64,000 bases of DNA from positions 124,001 to 188,000 of the forward strand of contig NZ_NKYF01000013.1 of NCBI RefSeq assembly GCF_002262885.1. Reading direction: 5' to 3'. Shown in pieces: positions 48,298 through 57,145 of the stretch. The notes beneath the pieces are model-generated. The model ran no database searches, was not told the DNA's origin, and saw only the letters and a program-made list of their open reading frames with translations. Position 1 is the stretch's first letter. Every line of letters begins with the position of its first letter. The position numbers and the translations under genes were made by a program. This DNA is from Pseudonocardia sp. MH-G8 (lineage in GTDB: Bacteria > Actinomycetota > Actinomycetes > Mycobacteriales > Pseudonocardiaceae).

Positions 48298-50205
48298 GTG
48301 GTCGCCGACTCGCCGTTCGTGTCCGACGTCCCCGCCGCCCAGGCGCTCGACGCGTGGCGCGACGCGTGCGCGGCCACCGGATGCCCACCGCGGCTGGAGG
48401 TCGTGCGGGTGCCGGTGGCCCACGCCGTCGGGCGCGTCACCGCCGAACCGGTGTGGGCGCAGCGCTCCTCCCCCGCCTTCGACGCGTCCGGGATGGACGG
48501 GATCGCGGTGCGGGCCGCCGACACCATCGGGGCGGCGGAGACCACGCCGGTGCTGCTGCGCGACTTCGCCGTGGTCGACACCGGCGACCCGCTGCCCGAG
48601 GGCTACGACGCCGTCGTCATGCGCGAGCACGTGCACCGCGTCGGCGAGGCGGCCGAGGTGCGCGCCGCGGTGCCCCCGTACCAGCACGTGCGGTCCATCG
48701 GCGAGGACATCGCGGCCGCGGAGCTGCTGCTGCCGGCCGGGCACCGGCTGCGCCCGGTCGACGTCGCGGCGGCCGCGGCGGCCGGCGCCGTCGAGCTGGC
48801 CGTGCGGCGCGCGCCGGTGGTCGTGGTCGTGCCGACCGGTGACGAGATCCGGCCCATCGGCACCGAGCCCGCACCCGGCGAGATCCTCGACACCAACTCG
48901 CTGATGCTGGCCGCGCAGGCGCGCGAGCTGGGGTGCGAGGCGCGGGTCACGCCGATCGTCGCCGACGACCCGGCGGTGATCATGCAGACGTTGCAGGAGG
49001 CCACCGCCGAAGCGGATCTGGTGGTGCTCGTCGCCGGCTCCAGCGCAGGTCGCGACGACTACACCGCCCGGGTGGTCGCGAAGGCGGGCACGCTCGCGGT
49101 GCACGGGGTGGCCGTGCGGCCGGGACACCCGGTCGTGCTCGGCGCCGTCGACGCGACGCCCGTGCTGGGCGCGCCCGGCTACCCGGTCTCGGCCGCGCTC
49201 ACGTTCGACATCTTCGCCGCGCCACTGCTGGCCGCCCTGGAGGGAGCCGCACCCCGCGAACGGCCCACCGCCACGGCCCGGCTCGCCCGCAAGCTCGCCT
49301 CGAACGTCGGCATGGACGACTGGGTGCGCGTCCGGCTGGGTCGCGTCGGCGGCGATGTCGTGGCCACACCGCTCCCGCGCGGCGCGGGCGTGCTCACCTC
49401 GCTGGTCCGGGCGGACGGCCTGCTGGTGGTCCCGGCCGGGTTGGAGGGCCACCACGCGGGCGAGCAGGTACGGGTGGAGCTGCTGCGCGGGCTCGGCGAG
49501 ATCGGGCGCACGATCGTCGCGATCGGCTCCCACGACCTCGTGCTCGACGTCGCCGCGTCCGCCCTGCGCGCCGACGACCCGCTGGTCACCCTGGCCGGTT
49601 CCAACGTCGGCTCGCTGGGCGGGCTCGTGGCGCTGCGCGACGGGCTGTGCCACCTGGCCGGCTCGCACCTGCTCGACCCGGCCACGGGCGAGTACACGCT
49701 GCCGTACGTCGACAAGATCCTCGGAGTGGACGACGTCGCCGTGGTGCGGCTCGTGCACCGCGACCAGGGCCTGATCGTCGCCCCCGGCAACCCCCTGGGC
49801 CTCGCCGGGATCGAGGACCTGGCCCGCGAGGGCGTCCGCTACGTCAACCGGCAGCGCGGAGCGGGCACCCGGGCCCTGCTCGACCACGAGCTCGCCACCC
49901 GGGGCCTCGACCCGGCGCAGGTCGACGGGTACACGCGCGAGGAGCACACGCACCTGGCGGTGGCCGCCGCCATCGCGGCCGGTCGGGCCGACGCGGGCCT
50001 GGGCATCCTCGCCGCCGCGCGCGCGTTCGGCCTGGACTTCGTGCCGGTGGCCCGCGAGCCCTACGACCTCGTGCTGCGCGCCGAGACCCTGGACGAGCCG
50101 CTGCTCGCGCCGCTGTGGGAACTGCTCGCGCGCCCGGCGTTCCGCGAGGAGGTGGAGGCGCTGGGCGGCTACTCGTGCGCCGAGACGGGTCGGCGGATCC
50201 GGTGA
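48298..50205 (+). CDS. MoeA fused to a periplasmic-binding-protein-like (PBP) domain
   Basis: 635 residues. Residues 1-410 are MoeA-like: SGMDGIAVRAADT, DAVVMREHVH, SIGEDIAAAELLLPAG, VPTGDEIRP, the MoCF motif VVLVAGSSAGRDDYTARVV, and LGAPGYPVSAAL. Residues about 430-635 are a type-2 binding-protein fold (LAGSNVGSLGGLVALRDG, HLAGSHLLDPATGEYTLPYV, VNRQRGAGTRALLD, ADAGLGILAAARAFGLDFVP). The combination occurs in MoeA/LysR-substrate proteins where it may sense molybdate, tungstate or cofactor state (family knowledge, role unproven). It is the second moeA-type gene in the window. Confidence 0.9.
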   Translation: MVADSPFVSDVPAAQALDAWRDACAATGCPPRLEVVRVPVAHAVGRVTAEPVWAQRSSPAFDASGMDGIAVRAADTIGAAETTPVLLRDFAVVDTGDPLPEGYDAVVMREHVHRVGEAAEVRAAVPPYQHVRSIGEDIAAAELLLPAGHRLRPVDVAAAAAAGAVELAVRRAPVVVVVPTGDEIRPIGTEPAPGEILDTNSLMLAAQARELGCEARVTPIVADDPAVIMQTLQEATAEADLVVLVAGSSAGRDDYTARVVAKAGTLAVHGVAVRPGHPVVLGAVDATPVLGAPGYPVSAALTFDIFAAPLLAALEGAAPRERPTATARLARKLASNVGMDDWVRVRLGRVGGDVVATPLPRGAGVLTSLVRADGLLVVPAGLEGHHAGEQVRVELLRGLGEIGRTIVAIGSHDLVLDVAASALRADDPLVTLAGSNVGSLGGLVALRDGLCHLAGSHLLDPATGEYTLPYVDKILGVDDVAVVRLVHRDQGLIVAPGNPLGLAGIEDLAREGVRYVNRQRGAGTRALLDHELATRGLDPAQVDGYTREEHTHLAVAAAIAAGRADAGLGILAAARAFGLDFVPVAREPYDLVLRAETLDEPLLAPLWELLARPAFREEVEALGGYSCAETGRRIR

Positions 50206-50210
50206 TCGCG

Positions 50211-50258
50211 AGTATCGGTTGCCCATTGCTGTGATCACGACAATGGACAACCGATACT
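50211..50258. promoter_or_regulatory. Long inverted repeat between MoeA-PBP and comB-like genes
   Basis: Arms 50211-50228 and 50241-50258 pair with one mismatch; the loop contains GTGATCAC. It starts 6 bp after the upstream stop and ends 7 bp before the comB-like ATG. It could be a terminator, a 5'-UTR hairpin masking the start, or an operator. Confidence 0.7.
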
Positions 50259-50265
50259 TCGGATC

Positions 50266-50979
50266 ATGACCCGTCCCGAGCACCGCCAGCGCGCGTACCC
50301 GGTCCGGCTCGAGTGGGGGCGGGAGGGGGCCGCGGTGCTCGCCGCCGACTGTGCGGTCGTGATCGTGGTCGACGTGCTGTCGTTCTCCACCGCTGTGGAC
50401 GTGGCCGTGGGGCGGGGCGCCGCGGTCCTGCCGTTGCGCTCCGCGGACCGGGACCGTGTGCTGCCTCCGGACGTACAGCTCGCCGGGCCCCGCGGCGGGC
50501 CCGGGCCCTCGCTGAGCCCGGCGTCGCTCGTGGACCTGCCCGCGGGCACCCGGCTCGGTCTGCCCTCCCCCAACGGCGCCACCCTGTGCGCGGCCGTCGC
50601 CGCTTCCGGGGCCGTGCTGCTGGCCGGCTGCCTGCGCAACGCGTCGGCGGTGGCGGCCGCCGCGCAGGCCGTCGGGGGCCCGATCGGGATCGTGCCGGCC
50701 GGGGAGCGCTGGCCCGACGACACGATGCGCGTCGCCGTCGAGGACGCGCTCGGTGCCGGCGCGATCGCCGCCGCGCTCCCCGACCGTTCCCCCGAGGCCG
50801 AGCTGGCCGTCGCGCAGTTCCGGGCGGCGCGCGCGCAGGGCCTGGCCGACGTGCTCGCCACCACCGCCTCGGGCCGTGAGCTGCACGCGGAGGGCTTCGC
50901 GGACGACGTCGCCCTGGCCGCCGCGCACGACGTCAGCGACGTCGCGCCGACGCTGCGCGAGGGCATGCTGGCGGCATGA
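50266..50979 (+). CDS. ComB-like 2-phosphosulfolactate phosphatase family protein
   Basis: 237 residues. The family motifs VIVVDVLSFSTAVDVAVGRGA, LGLPSPNGATLCAA, LAGCLRNASAVAAAA and ERWPDDTMRVAVEDALGAGAIAA are all present. ComB removes phosphate from 2-phosphosulfolactate in coenzyme M synthesis, but actinobacterial homologues probably act on another phospho-acid. No other coenzyme M gene is nearby. The stop overlaps the MBL gene start (ATGA). Confidence 0.85.
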   Translation: MTRPEHRQRAYPVRLEWGREGAAVLAADCAVVIVVDVLSFSTAVDVAVGRGAAVLPLRSADRDRVLPPDVQLAGPRGGPGPSLSPASLVDLPAGTRLGLPSPNGATLCAAVAASGAVLLAGCLRNASAVAAAAQAVGGPIGIVPAGERWPDDTMRVAVEDALGAGAIAAALPDRSPEAELAVAQFRAARAQGLADVLATTASGRELHAEGFADDVALAAAHDVSDVAPTLREGMLAA

Positions 50980-51752
50980 GCGACGGGCGGTGGGTCGAGG
51001 TCGGCGACGGGATCCTCGCCCGCCGCTACGCGGAGCTGGACCTCACCGTCGGCCTCGTGCTCGGCACCGACCGCGCCCTCGTGGTCGACGTCCGCGGCGA
51101 CGCGCGGCAGGGCCGGGAGCTGGCCGCGGCGGTGCGGGCGGTCACCACGCTGCCGCTCGTCGTCGCGATCACGCATGCGCACTTCGACCACTGCTTCGGC
51201 GCCGGCGCCTTCGCGCCCGCCCCCGTACACGCGCTGCCCCGCTGCCGGGAGGTGCTGGCCGCGACCGCCGCGGCGCAGCGGGAGCGGTGGAGCGCGCACT
51301 ACCGCGGCCGCGGCGACCACACCACGGCCGACGCGCTCGCCGGCACCGTCGCGCCGCTGCCGGACCGCGACGCACCCGCCGTCCTCGACCTCGGCGGGCG
51401 CCGCGCCGAACTGCGCCACATCGGGCGCGGGCACACCGATCACGACCTCGTCGTCGTCGTGCCCGACTCCGGGGTCGTGTTCGCAGGAGACCTGGTGGAA
51501 CACGGCGCGCCGCCCGACTTCGAGGACGCCGTCGTCGCCGAGTGGCCCGCCACCCTCGCCGCCCTGCTGGAACTGCGGCCGCGCGTGGTCGTGCCCGGGC
51601 ACGGCGACCCCGTCGACGCCGCGTTCGTCGACCGGCAGCGGGCCGAGCTGGCCGAGGTCGCCACCCTGCACGCGGCGGTCGGCCGGGGCGAGATCACCGC
51701 CACCGAAGCGGCGCGCCGGTCCCCGTACCCGGGCGTGCCGTGGCCGCGATGA
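50976..51752 (+). CDS. MBL-fold metallo-hydrolase
   Basis: 258 residues. The metal motif THAHFDHCFG supplies HxHxDH. Further ligands are the His in RGHTDHDLVVVV, the Asp in VFAGDLVEHG, and the late His in VVPGHGDPV. It would be a dinuclear zinc (or iron) hydrolase; the substrate is not evident. ATG 50976 overlaps the comB-like stop and its own stop overlaps the tenA-like start, so the three genes form a tight operon. Confidence 0.9.
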   Translation: MSDGRWVEVGDGILARRYAELDLTVGLVLGTDRALVVDVRGDARQGRELAAAVRAVTTLPLVVAITHAHFDHCFGAGAFAPAPVHALPRCREVLAATAAAQRERWSAHYRGRGDHTTADALAGTVAPLPDRDAPAVLDLGGRRAELRHIGRGHTDHDLVVVVPDSGVVFAGDLVEHGAPPDFEDAVVAEWPATLAALLELRPRVVVPGHGDPVDAAFVDRQRAELAEVATLHAAVGRGEITATEAARRSPYPGVPWPR

Positions 51753-52411
51753 CTACCGTCCGCCCGGTGACCTTCTCAGCGCAGCTGCGGGAGCTGACCG
51801 CGCCGACGTGGAACGCCGCCGTCGGCCACCGGTTCGTGGACGAGATCTGGCGTGGCGAGATCGACGGGGACGTCCTGGCGACCTACCTCGTGCAGGACCA
51901 CCAGTTCGTGGACGCCTTCCTCGCGCTGATGGGCGCCGCCGTGGCCTCCGCCGACCGTGCGGAGGCGCGGGTCGTGCACGCCCGCCAGCTCGGGATCATC
52001 GCCGGCCCCGAGAACGACTTCTTCGCCCGCGCCCTCGACACGCTCGACGTGCCGCTGACCGACCGCACCTACCCCGAGCTGCGGGAACCGACGAGCGGGT
52101 TCATCGCGCTGATGGACACCGCCCGCACCAGCGCCGACTACCCGTCGTGCCTGGCGGTGCTGCTGGTCGCCGAGTGGCTCTACCTGGACTGGGCCACCCG
52201 GGCGGACACCGAGCTGCCCGAGGAGCCGTTGCAGCACGAGTGGATCGCGCTGCACACCGGCCCGGCCTTCACCGCGTGGGTGGACTTCCTGCGCGACGAG
52301 TTCGACCGGGTGACCGAGGACCTCGACAACGGCCACCGCGAGCAGGTGCAGGAGCTGTTCGTCCGCGCGGTGGACCTGGAGCTGGCGTTCTTCGAGGCGT
52401 CCTACACCTGA
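51749..52411 (+). CDS. TenA-family protein (TenA_E type)
   Basis: 220 residues, all helical. It has WNAAVGHRFVDEIWRGEIDGDVLATYLVQDHQFV at the N-terminus in part and LLVAEWLYLDWA in the position where TenA_C enzymes carry a nucleophilic Cys. Here it is AExxY, so this is the Cys-less TenA_E clade. TenA proteins hydrolyse aminopyrimidines in thiamine salvage; TenA_E members may act on formylaminopyrimidines (family knowledge). The ATG overlaps the MBL stop. GTG 51767 is an alternative start. Confidence 0.85.
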   Translation: MTTVRPVTFSAQLRELTAPTWNAAVGHRFVDEIWRGEIDGDVLATYLVQDHQFVDAFLALMGAAVASADRAEARVVHARQLGIIAGPENDFFARALDTLDVPLTDRTYPELREPTSGFIALMDTARTSADYPSCLAVLLVAEWLYLDWATRADTELPEEPLQHEWIALHTGPAFTAWVDFLRDEFDRVTEDLDNGHREQVQELFVRAVDLELAFFEASYT

Positions 52412-52461
52412 CCTCGCCGCTTGCCGGGTCATGCCGCCACCCGCTTCCTGCCCAGGTCCAG

Positions 52462-52500
52462 CCGACGTGAGGGTTTTGGATCTTCCCCGATTCCCTCTCA
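52462..52500. repeat. Decayed copy of the GACGTGAG hairpin element
   Basis: GACGTGAGGGTTTTGGATCTTCCCCGA corresponds, in opposite orientation, to the perfect hairpin at 10929-10980 and keeps its loop (TGGATCTTCCCCGA), but the arms have lost complementarity. It lies in the 137-bp gap between the convergent tenA-like and LLM genes. Confidence 0.6.
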
Positions 52501-52548
52501 GATCTATCTGATCATGCAAAGATCGCAGGTCAGGCCCACCAGCCTCGC

Positions 52549-53337
52549 CTACCGCTTCGCGAGGGCCGCGATCAGCGGCTCCGGGTCCGGGTCGTCGAGG
52601 AGGGCCTGGAACACCACCGTGTCGGCCCCGGCCGCGGCGTAGGTGCCGACGGACTCGTCGATCCGCGCACCGAGGTCGGGGGCCGACGCGTCGATCTCCA
52701 CGAACACGAGGTTGTCGAACGGCTCGCCGACGCGGCCCACGCGACCCTCGGCCGCGGTCGCGAACACCTCCCGAACCTGAGCGGGCGTCTGTCCGGCGTC
52801 GAGGATGACGCCGTCGGCCAGCTCACCGGCCAGCCGCACCGTCTTGGGCCCCCGCCCCCCGACCAGCAACGGCGGCGGCGATGCCGGGGGCCAGTCCAGC
52901 GTGACGTCGCGCAGCTTCACGTAGCGGCCCTCGACGTCGACGGTGCGCCCGTGCAGGAGATCCCGCACGGCGCTCGTGTACTCGCGCAGCAGGGTCATCG
53001 GCGACGCGGCGCGCGCCCCGACCTGCTCCATCCACTCCAGGACGCCGTGGCCGAAGCCGGGCCGGAACCGGCCGGGGAACAGCCGCGCGACGGTGGCGAT
53101 CTCCATCGCGGCCAGCGCCGGGTTGCGCAGCGGCACCGGCATCAGCCCGATGCCGACCTGCAGCCGCTCGGTGCAGGCCAGTGCGGCGGTGGCGCTGGTG
53201 AGCCCGCCCTCGAAGAAGCAGTCCTCCCACAGCCACAGCTGCGCGATGCCCGCGGCCTCGGCCGCCTGCGCCACCTCCTGCAACCGCTCCGGTGGGGACT
53301 TCGGGGTGAGCACCACGCCGACCGTCGTATCCGTCAT
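52549..53337 (-). CDS. LLM-class flavin-dependent oxidoreductase
   Basis: 262 residues of the luciferase-like TIM barrel. Features are LQEVAQAAEAAGIAQLWLWEDCF at the N-terminus, TERLQVGIGLMPVPLRNPALAAMEIATV, PGRFRPGFGHGVLEWMEQVG and PPLLVGGRGPKTVRLAGELADGVIL. The pattern suits an F420- or FMN-dependent enzyme; actinobacterial members with this GFGHG..WM are often F420-linked (inference). The ATG at 53337 is preceded by TGTGAT at 6 nt. Confidence 0.88.
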   Translation of the reverse strand: MTDTTVGVVLTPKSPPERLQEVAQAAEAAGIAQLWLWEDCFFEGGLTSATAALACTERLQVGIGLMPVPLRNPALAAMEIATVARLFPGRFRPGFGHGVLEWMEQVGARAASPMTLLREYTSAVRDLLHGRTVDVEGRYVKLRDVTLDWPPASPPPLLVGGRGPKTVRLAGELADGVILDAGQTPAQVREVFATAAEGRVGRVGEPFDNLVFVEIDASAPDLGARIDESVGTYAAAGADTVVFQALLDDPDPEPLIAALAKR

Positions 53338-53597
53338 GCACGGATCACACCACGACCGACCGACAAGCCGACACGAAGTGGAAACACCTTGTGCCTTGCG
53401 CGGCCAGGCCGCCGCGTCGTCCACTGGCAGTGCCGGGAGGAACGGCCGGGACGGTGCTGTCAGGGCGCGGCGCGCGCAGTGGTACCGGACGCCGTCACCG
53501 ACCGGTCCACGGGGTACTTTCCGGTTCCGGTGATCCGGCACCTCGAGGGCCGTCCCCGGCCGGCGATGTGGCTGCAGTGGAGGAGGCTGTGAGGGAG

Positions 53598-55469
53598 ATG
53601 GAGCACGTGGAGGTGTCGGGGTTCACCGAGCGGCGGCTCGCGCGTCTCGGCGGTGGCACGGATGCGCCCGTGCTGTTCCCTCCGCAGTACTCCCATCCGG
53701 CGCCCTCGCCGGACGGGGCGCTGCTGGCCTGGATCTCCGACCGGGACGGCCGCCCGCGCGCCTGGGTGGCCCCGCTCCCGCCCGACGGCGCGCCGGTCGT
53801 CGAGCCGGAGATGGCGCTGCCCGTCGAGGGTGACGTCGAGGCGCTGAGCTGGTCGCCCGACGGGCTGTGGATCGCCTGCCAGACCGCGCGGTACGGCGGC
53901 GAACGCACCCGGGTGCAGGTGGTCGCGCCCGAGAGCGGGGAGGTCCGCGAGCTCGCGCCCGGTGCTGCGGCCACCACCCTCGGCGTCTGGTCGCCCACCG
54001 GGCGGCAGCTGGGGATCACCCTCTTCGCCGAGGGCTCGGGCGACGGGCAGGCCTGCCTCGTCGACCTGCGCGACGGCACGTCCACGGTGCTCACCTCGGG
54101 CCCGGCCGCCCGGGTCTGCGCGGTGAGCGGCGACGGGCGGCGCGCCGTCGTCCGGCTGGGCCGCCAGGGCGCCCACCGGCTCGAGCTCGTGGACCTGCGC
54201 TCCGGGCGGCGCACCGAGCTGCTGCCGGGTGGCGGAGGAGTCGCCGACGCCCGGTTCGGCGTCACCGGACGCCAGCTCTACGTGCACACCGACGCCGGGC
54301 GGGAGCGCCCCGCGCTGCTCGCGGTGACGCTGCGCGGCAGCAGCGGTGTGTCCAGCGTCTACACGATCGCCCAGCGCCCCGACGACGACCTCGACCTGGT
54401 GGCCCTCGATCCCGCGGGCGTGCGCGCCGCGCTCGCCTGGAACGTCGACGGGCGCAGCGAGCTGGAACTGCTCGACCTGCGCTCGGGCCTGCTGGAGCCG
54501 GTGGTCCCGGTGCCCGGCGACGTGATCACCGGTGTCGCGTTCGGCCGCGACGGGCGGGCCCTGCTCGTGGCGAACGAGGGCCCGACGGTGCCCCCGCGGA
54601 TCTCGCGCGTGGGGCTGGAGAAGCACGACGCGTCCACGCCGTTGCTGCGCGGCCCCCGTCAGCAGTTCGGCACGTCGCTGGTCGAGCCCACGTTGCAGAA
54701 CTTCCGGGGCGAGGACGGGCTGCGGCTGTCCGGCTGGCTCTTCCGCCCGAGCGGCGAGCTGGGCCCGCTGCCCACGCTGCTCTGGCTCCACGGTGGCCCG
54801 GAGGCCCAGGAACGCCCGACGTTCCAGCCGCTGTTCCAGGCGCTGCTCGCGGAGGGCGTGGCCGTCTTCGCACCGAACGTGCGCGGGTCGGGCGGCTACG
54901 GGCGCAGCTTCGCCACCGCCGACCACGGGGAGGGGCGCTTCGCCGCGATCAGCGACGTGCGCGCAGCCGTCGACTTCCTCGTGACGGCGGGCCTGGCCGA
55001 CGCGGCGCGCGTGGGGGTGTCGGGACGCTCCTACGGCGGCTACCTCACCCTCGCCGCGCTCGCCTGGTACCCCGAGCGGTTCGCCGTGGGCGTCGACGTG
55101 TGCGGCATCTCCGACTTCGCCTCGTTCTACGCGCGCACCGAACCGTGGATCGCCACCGCGGCCACCACCGCGTACGGCGATCCCCACGCCGACGCGGCCC
55201 TGCTGCACGAGCTCTCCCCGCTGCAGCACGTGGAGCACATCGCCGCGCCGCTGCTCGTGGTCCACGGCGCCCACGACACCAACGTGCCGCTCGAGCAGGC
55301 GCAGCAGGTGGTGGACGCGCTGCGCGAGCGCGGCGCGAGCCCCGGCTTCCTGCTGTTCGACGACGAGGCCCACGAGGTGCGCGGCACGGACAACCGCGTG
55401 GTCTTCGTGCGCGAGGTGGTGAGCTGGGTGAAGGCCCACCTCCACGAGGTGGGCGAACGCACCGCGTAG
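53598..55469 (+). CDS. S9 family prolyl oligopeptidase-like peptidase
   Basis: 623 residues. A WD40/TolB-like beta-propeller of about 370 residues (repeated WSPDG, FGRDG motifs) precedes an alpha/beta-hydrolase domain from about residue 375. The nucleophile is in SGRSYGGYL, the Asp in VVHGAHDTNVP and the His in DDEAHEVRG. FAPNVRGSGGYGRSF is the typical S9 oxyanion region. It would cleave short peptides or acyl-peptides in the cytoplasm. ATG 53598 with GGAGG 11 nt upstream is chosen over GTG 53589, where the spacing is only 2 nt. Confidence 0.92.
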   Translation: MEHVEVSGFTERRLARLGGGTDAPVLFPPQYSHPAPSPDGALLAWISDRDGRPRAWVAPLPPDGAPVVEPEMALPVEGDVEALSWSPDGLWIACQTARYGGERTRVQVVAPESGEVRELAPGAAATTLGVWSPTGRQLGITLFAEGSGDGQACLVDLRDGTSTVLTSGPAARVCAVSGDGRRAVVRLGRQGAHRLELVDLRSGRRTELLPGGGGVADARFGVTGRQLYVHTDAGRERPALLAVTLRGSSGVSSVYTIAQRPDDDLDLVALDPAGVRAALAWNVDGRSELELLDLRSGLLEPVVPVPGDVITGVAFGRDGRALLVANEGPTVPPRISRVGLEKHDASTPLLRGPRQQFGTSLVEPTLQNFRGEDGLRLSGWLFRPSGELGPLPTLLWLHGGPEAQERPTFQPLFQALLAEGVAVFAPNVRGSGGYGRSFATADHGEGRFAAISDVRAAVDFLVTAGLADAARVGVSGRSYGGYLTLAALAWYPERFAVGVDVCGISDFASFYARTEPWIATAATTAYGDPHADAALLHELSPLQHVEHIAAPLLVVHGAHDTNVPLEQAQQVVDALRERGASPGFLLFDDEAHEVRGTDNRVVFVREVVSWVKAHLHEVGERTA

Positions 55470-55485
55470 CCCCGCCCCGGGCGGG

Positions 55486-57015
55486 TCAGCCTTGGCTGAA
55501 GCTCTCGATGATCGGCTGCCCGTCCTCGCCCGTGCCGACGACGAAGCGGTACGGCTCGGTGGTGGTGGCACCGTCGCGGGGGTCGAACACGACCGTGGCC
55601 TCCACGGTGTTCTCCCCCGTGGCGCGGACGTCCTGCAGAGCCACCGACTCCATGCCGCCGTAGAAGCTGTCGAAGGAACCCCGGTTGCCGGACTGGCCCT
55701 GCGCCTGGGGGCTCAGCATCTGCCAGGCCGCGTCGCGGTTGCCGGGCAGCAGCCCGTAGTAGGTCTGCACGGCGGCGGCCGCGTCGGTGGCCGCCGGGGC
55801 GGACGGTGCGCTCGTGGTCGTCGGCGCGGCGGTGGTCGTCGGCGGTGCGGGGGTCGTCGTGGGCGCAGGAGTGGTCGTGGCGGCGGCCGCAGGCGGCTCC
55901 GTCGGTGCGGCGGGCGCGCTCGTGCCGGGCAGTGCGGCCGGTGCGCCGCCCGGGTCGCCGCCACTCGTGAGGAGCGCCACCGTGACGCCGACTCCCGCGG
56001 CGAGCACCGCCAGCACCCCGATCAGGATGGGCACGCGGCGGTTGCGACGCCGCTCGGGCCGGGGCCCCCGCAGGTCGGACACGGTGGGCGGGCCGGCAGG
56101 TGCGGGCGGCGGGGCCGCGACCGCGGTGCTCGCCGCCATCGTGGGCGCGGGCGGCGCGAGGCCGGTGTCGCGGCCTGCGGCGACCGCGGCCAGCGCGTCG
56201 CGGGCCTGCGCGGCGGACGGGCGGTCCTCGGGCTCCCGGCTCAGCAACAGCATGATCACGTCGACGACCGGGCCGCCCTCGCGCGGCGGGCGCACCGTCT
56301 CGGTGGCGACCTTGTGCAACAACGCGTAGGCGTTGTCGTCGAGCCCGAACGGCGGGGTGCCCTCGATGGCCGCGTACAGGGTGGCGCCGAGCGCGAACAC
56401 GTCCGACGCGGCGGTCGGGTCGTGCCCGCGCGCCACCTCCGGCGAGATGAACGCGGGCGTGCCGGCGATCAGGCCGGTGCGCGTGAGCTGCACGTCGTCG
56501 ACCGCGCGGGACACCCCGAAGTCGGTGAGCTTGACGCGGCCGTCCTCGGCGATGAGCACGTTGCCCGGCTTGACGTCGCGGTGCACCACACCCGCGACGT
56601 GCGCGGCCGCCAGCCCGTCGGCGACCTGGCGGCCGATGTCCGCCACCTCGAGCGGTGGCAACGGACCCTTCCCACCGAGCACCTGGGCCAGCGACTGCGA
56701 CGCGAGGTACTCCATCACCAGCCACGGCCGGTCCTCGTACACCACGACGTCGAACATGCTGATCACGTGTGCATGCTGGAGACGGGCCCCGATCCGGCCT
56801 TCGCGCAGGAGCCGCTGGCGCGACTCCTCCAGCGCGTCGTTGCCCGCCGCCGTGGGCGGCGCGGCTGCCACGAGCAACTCCTTGACCGCGACCGTGCGGT
56901 TCAGCAGCTCGTCGGTGGCTCGCCATACGACGCCCATCGCGCCCGCGCCGATCCGCTCGTCGAGCCGGTAACGGGCGCCGACGCGGACGGGGCTGTGATT
57001 GGATGCGGGGCTCAT
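55486..57015 (-). CDS. Membrane-anchored Ser/Thr protein kinase
   Basis: 509 residues. The kinase domain (about 15-275) has IGAGAMGVVWRA, VAVKE, HRDVKPGNVLI, DFGVSRAV and APE-like SPEVARG. A Pro/Ala linker, basic patch, transmembrane helix (VPILIGVLAVLAAGVGVTVALL, about 325-345) and a Thr/Pro/Ala-rich stretch follow. The extracytoplasmic part (about 415-509) is a small NTF2-like fold (VQTYYGLLPGNRDAAWQMLSP, ending EDGQPIIESFSQG) instead of PASTA repeats. It is probably an envelope sensor kinase. A TACCCT box lies 8 nt before the ATG, suggesting a leaderless message. Confidence 0.9.
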   Translation of the reverse strand: MSPASNHSPVRVGARYRLDERIGAGAMGVVWRATDELLNRTVAVKELLVAAAPPTAAGNDALEESRQRLLREGRIGARLQHAHVISMFDVVVYEDRPWLVMEYLASQSLAQVLGGKGPLPPLEVADIGRQVADGLAAAHVAGVVHRDVKPGNVLIAEDGRVKLTDFGVSRAVDDVQLTRTGLIAGTPAFISPEVARGHDPTAASDVFALGATLYAAIEGTPPFGLDDNAYALLHKVATETVRPPREGGPVVDVIMLLLSREPEDRPSAAQARDALAAVAAGRDTGLAPPAPTMAASTAVAAPPPAPAGPPTVSDLRGPRPERRRNRRVPILIGVLAVLAAGVGVTVALLTSGGDPGGAPAALPGTSAPAAPTEPPAAAATTTPAPTTTPAPPTTTAAPTTTSAPSAPAATDAAAAVQTYYGLLPGNRDAAWQMLSPQAQGQSGNRGSFDSFYGGMESVALQDVRATGENTVEATVVFDPRDGATTTEPYRFVVGTGEDGQPIIESFSQG

Positions 57016-57145
57016 CGCCCGCAAGGGTAGCCAGGGCCACTGAGAGCGTGCTTAACGGCCGGGGTCATGCCGTGCACCTGCACGAATGGTCCGCCCGGCC
57101 GAACCTATCGGACGAATGCGCCGCTGCGCGAGAGGCCCAGAGTGA

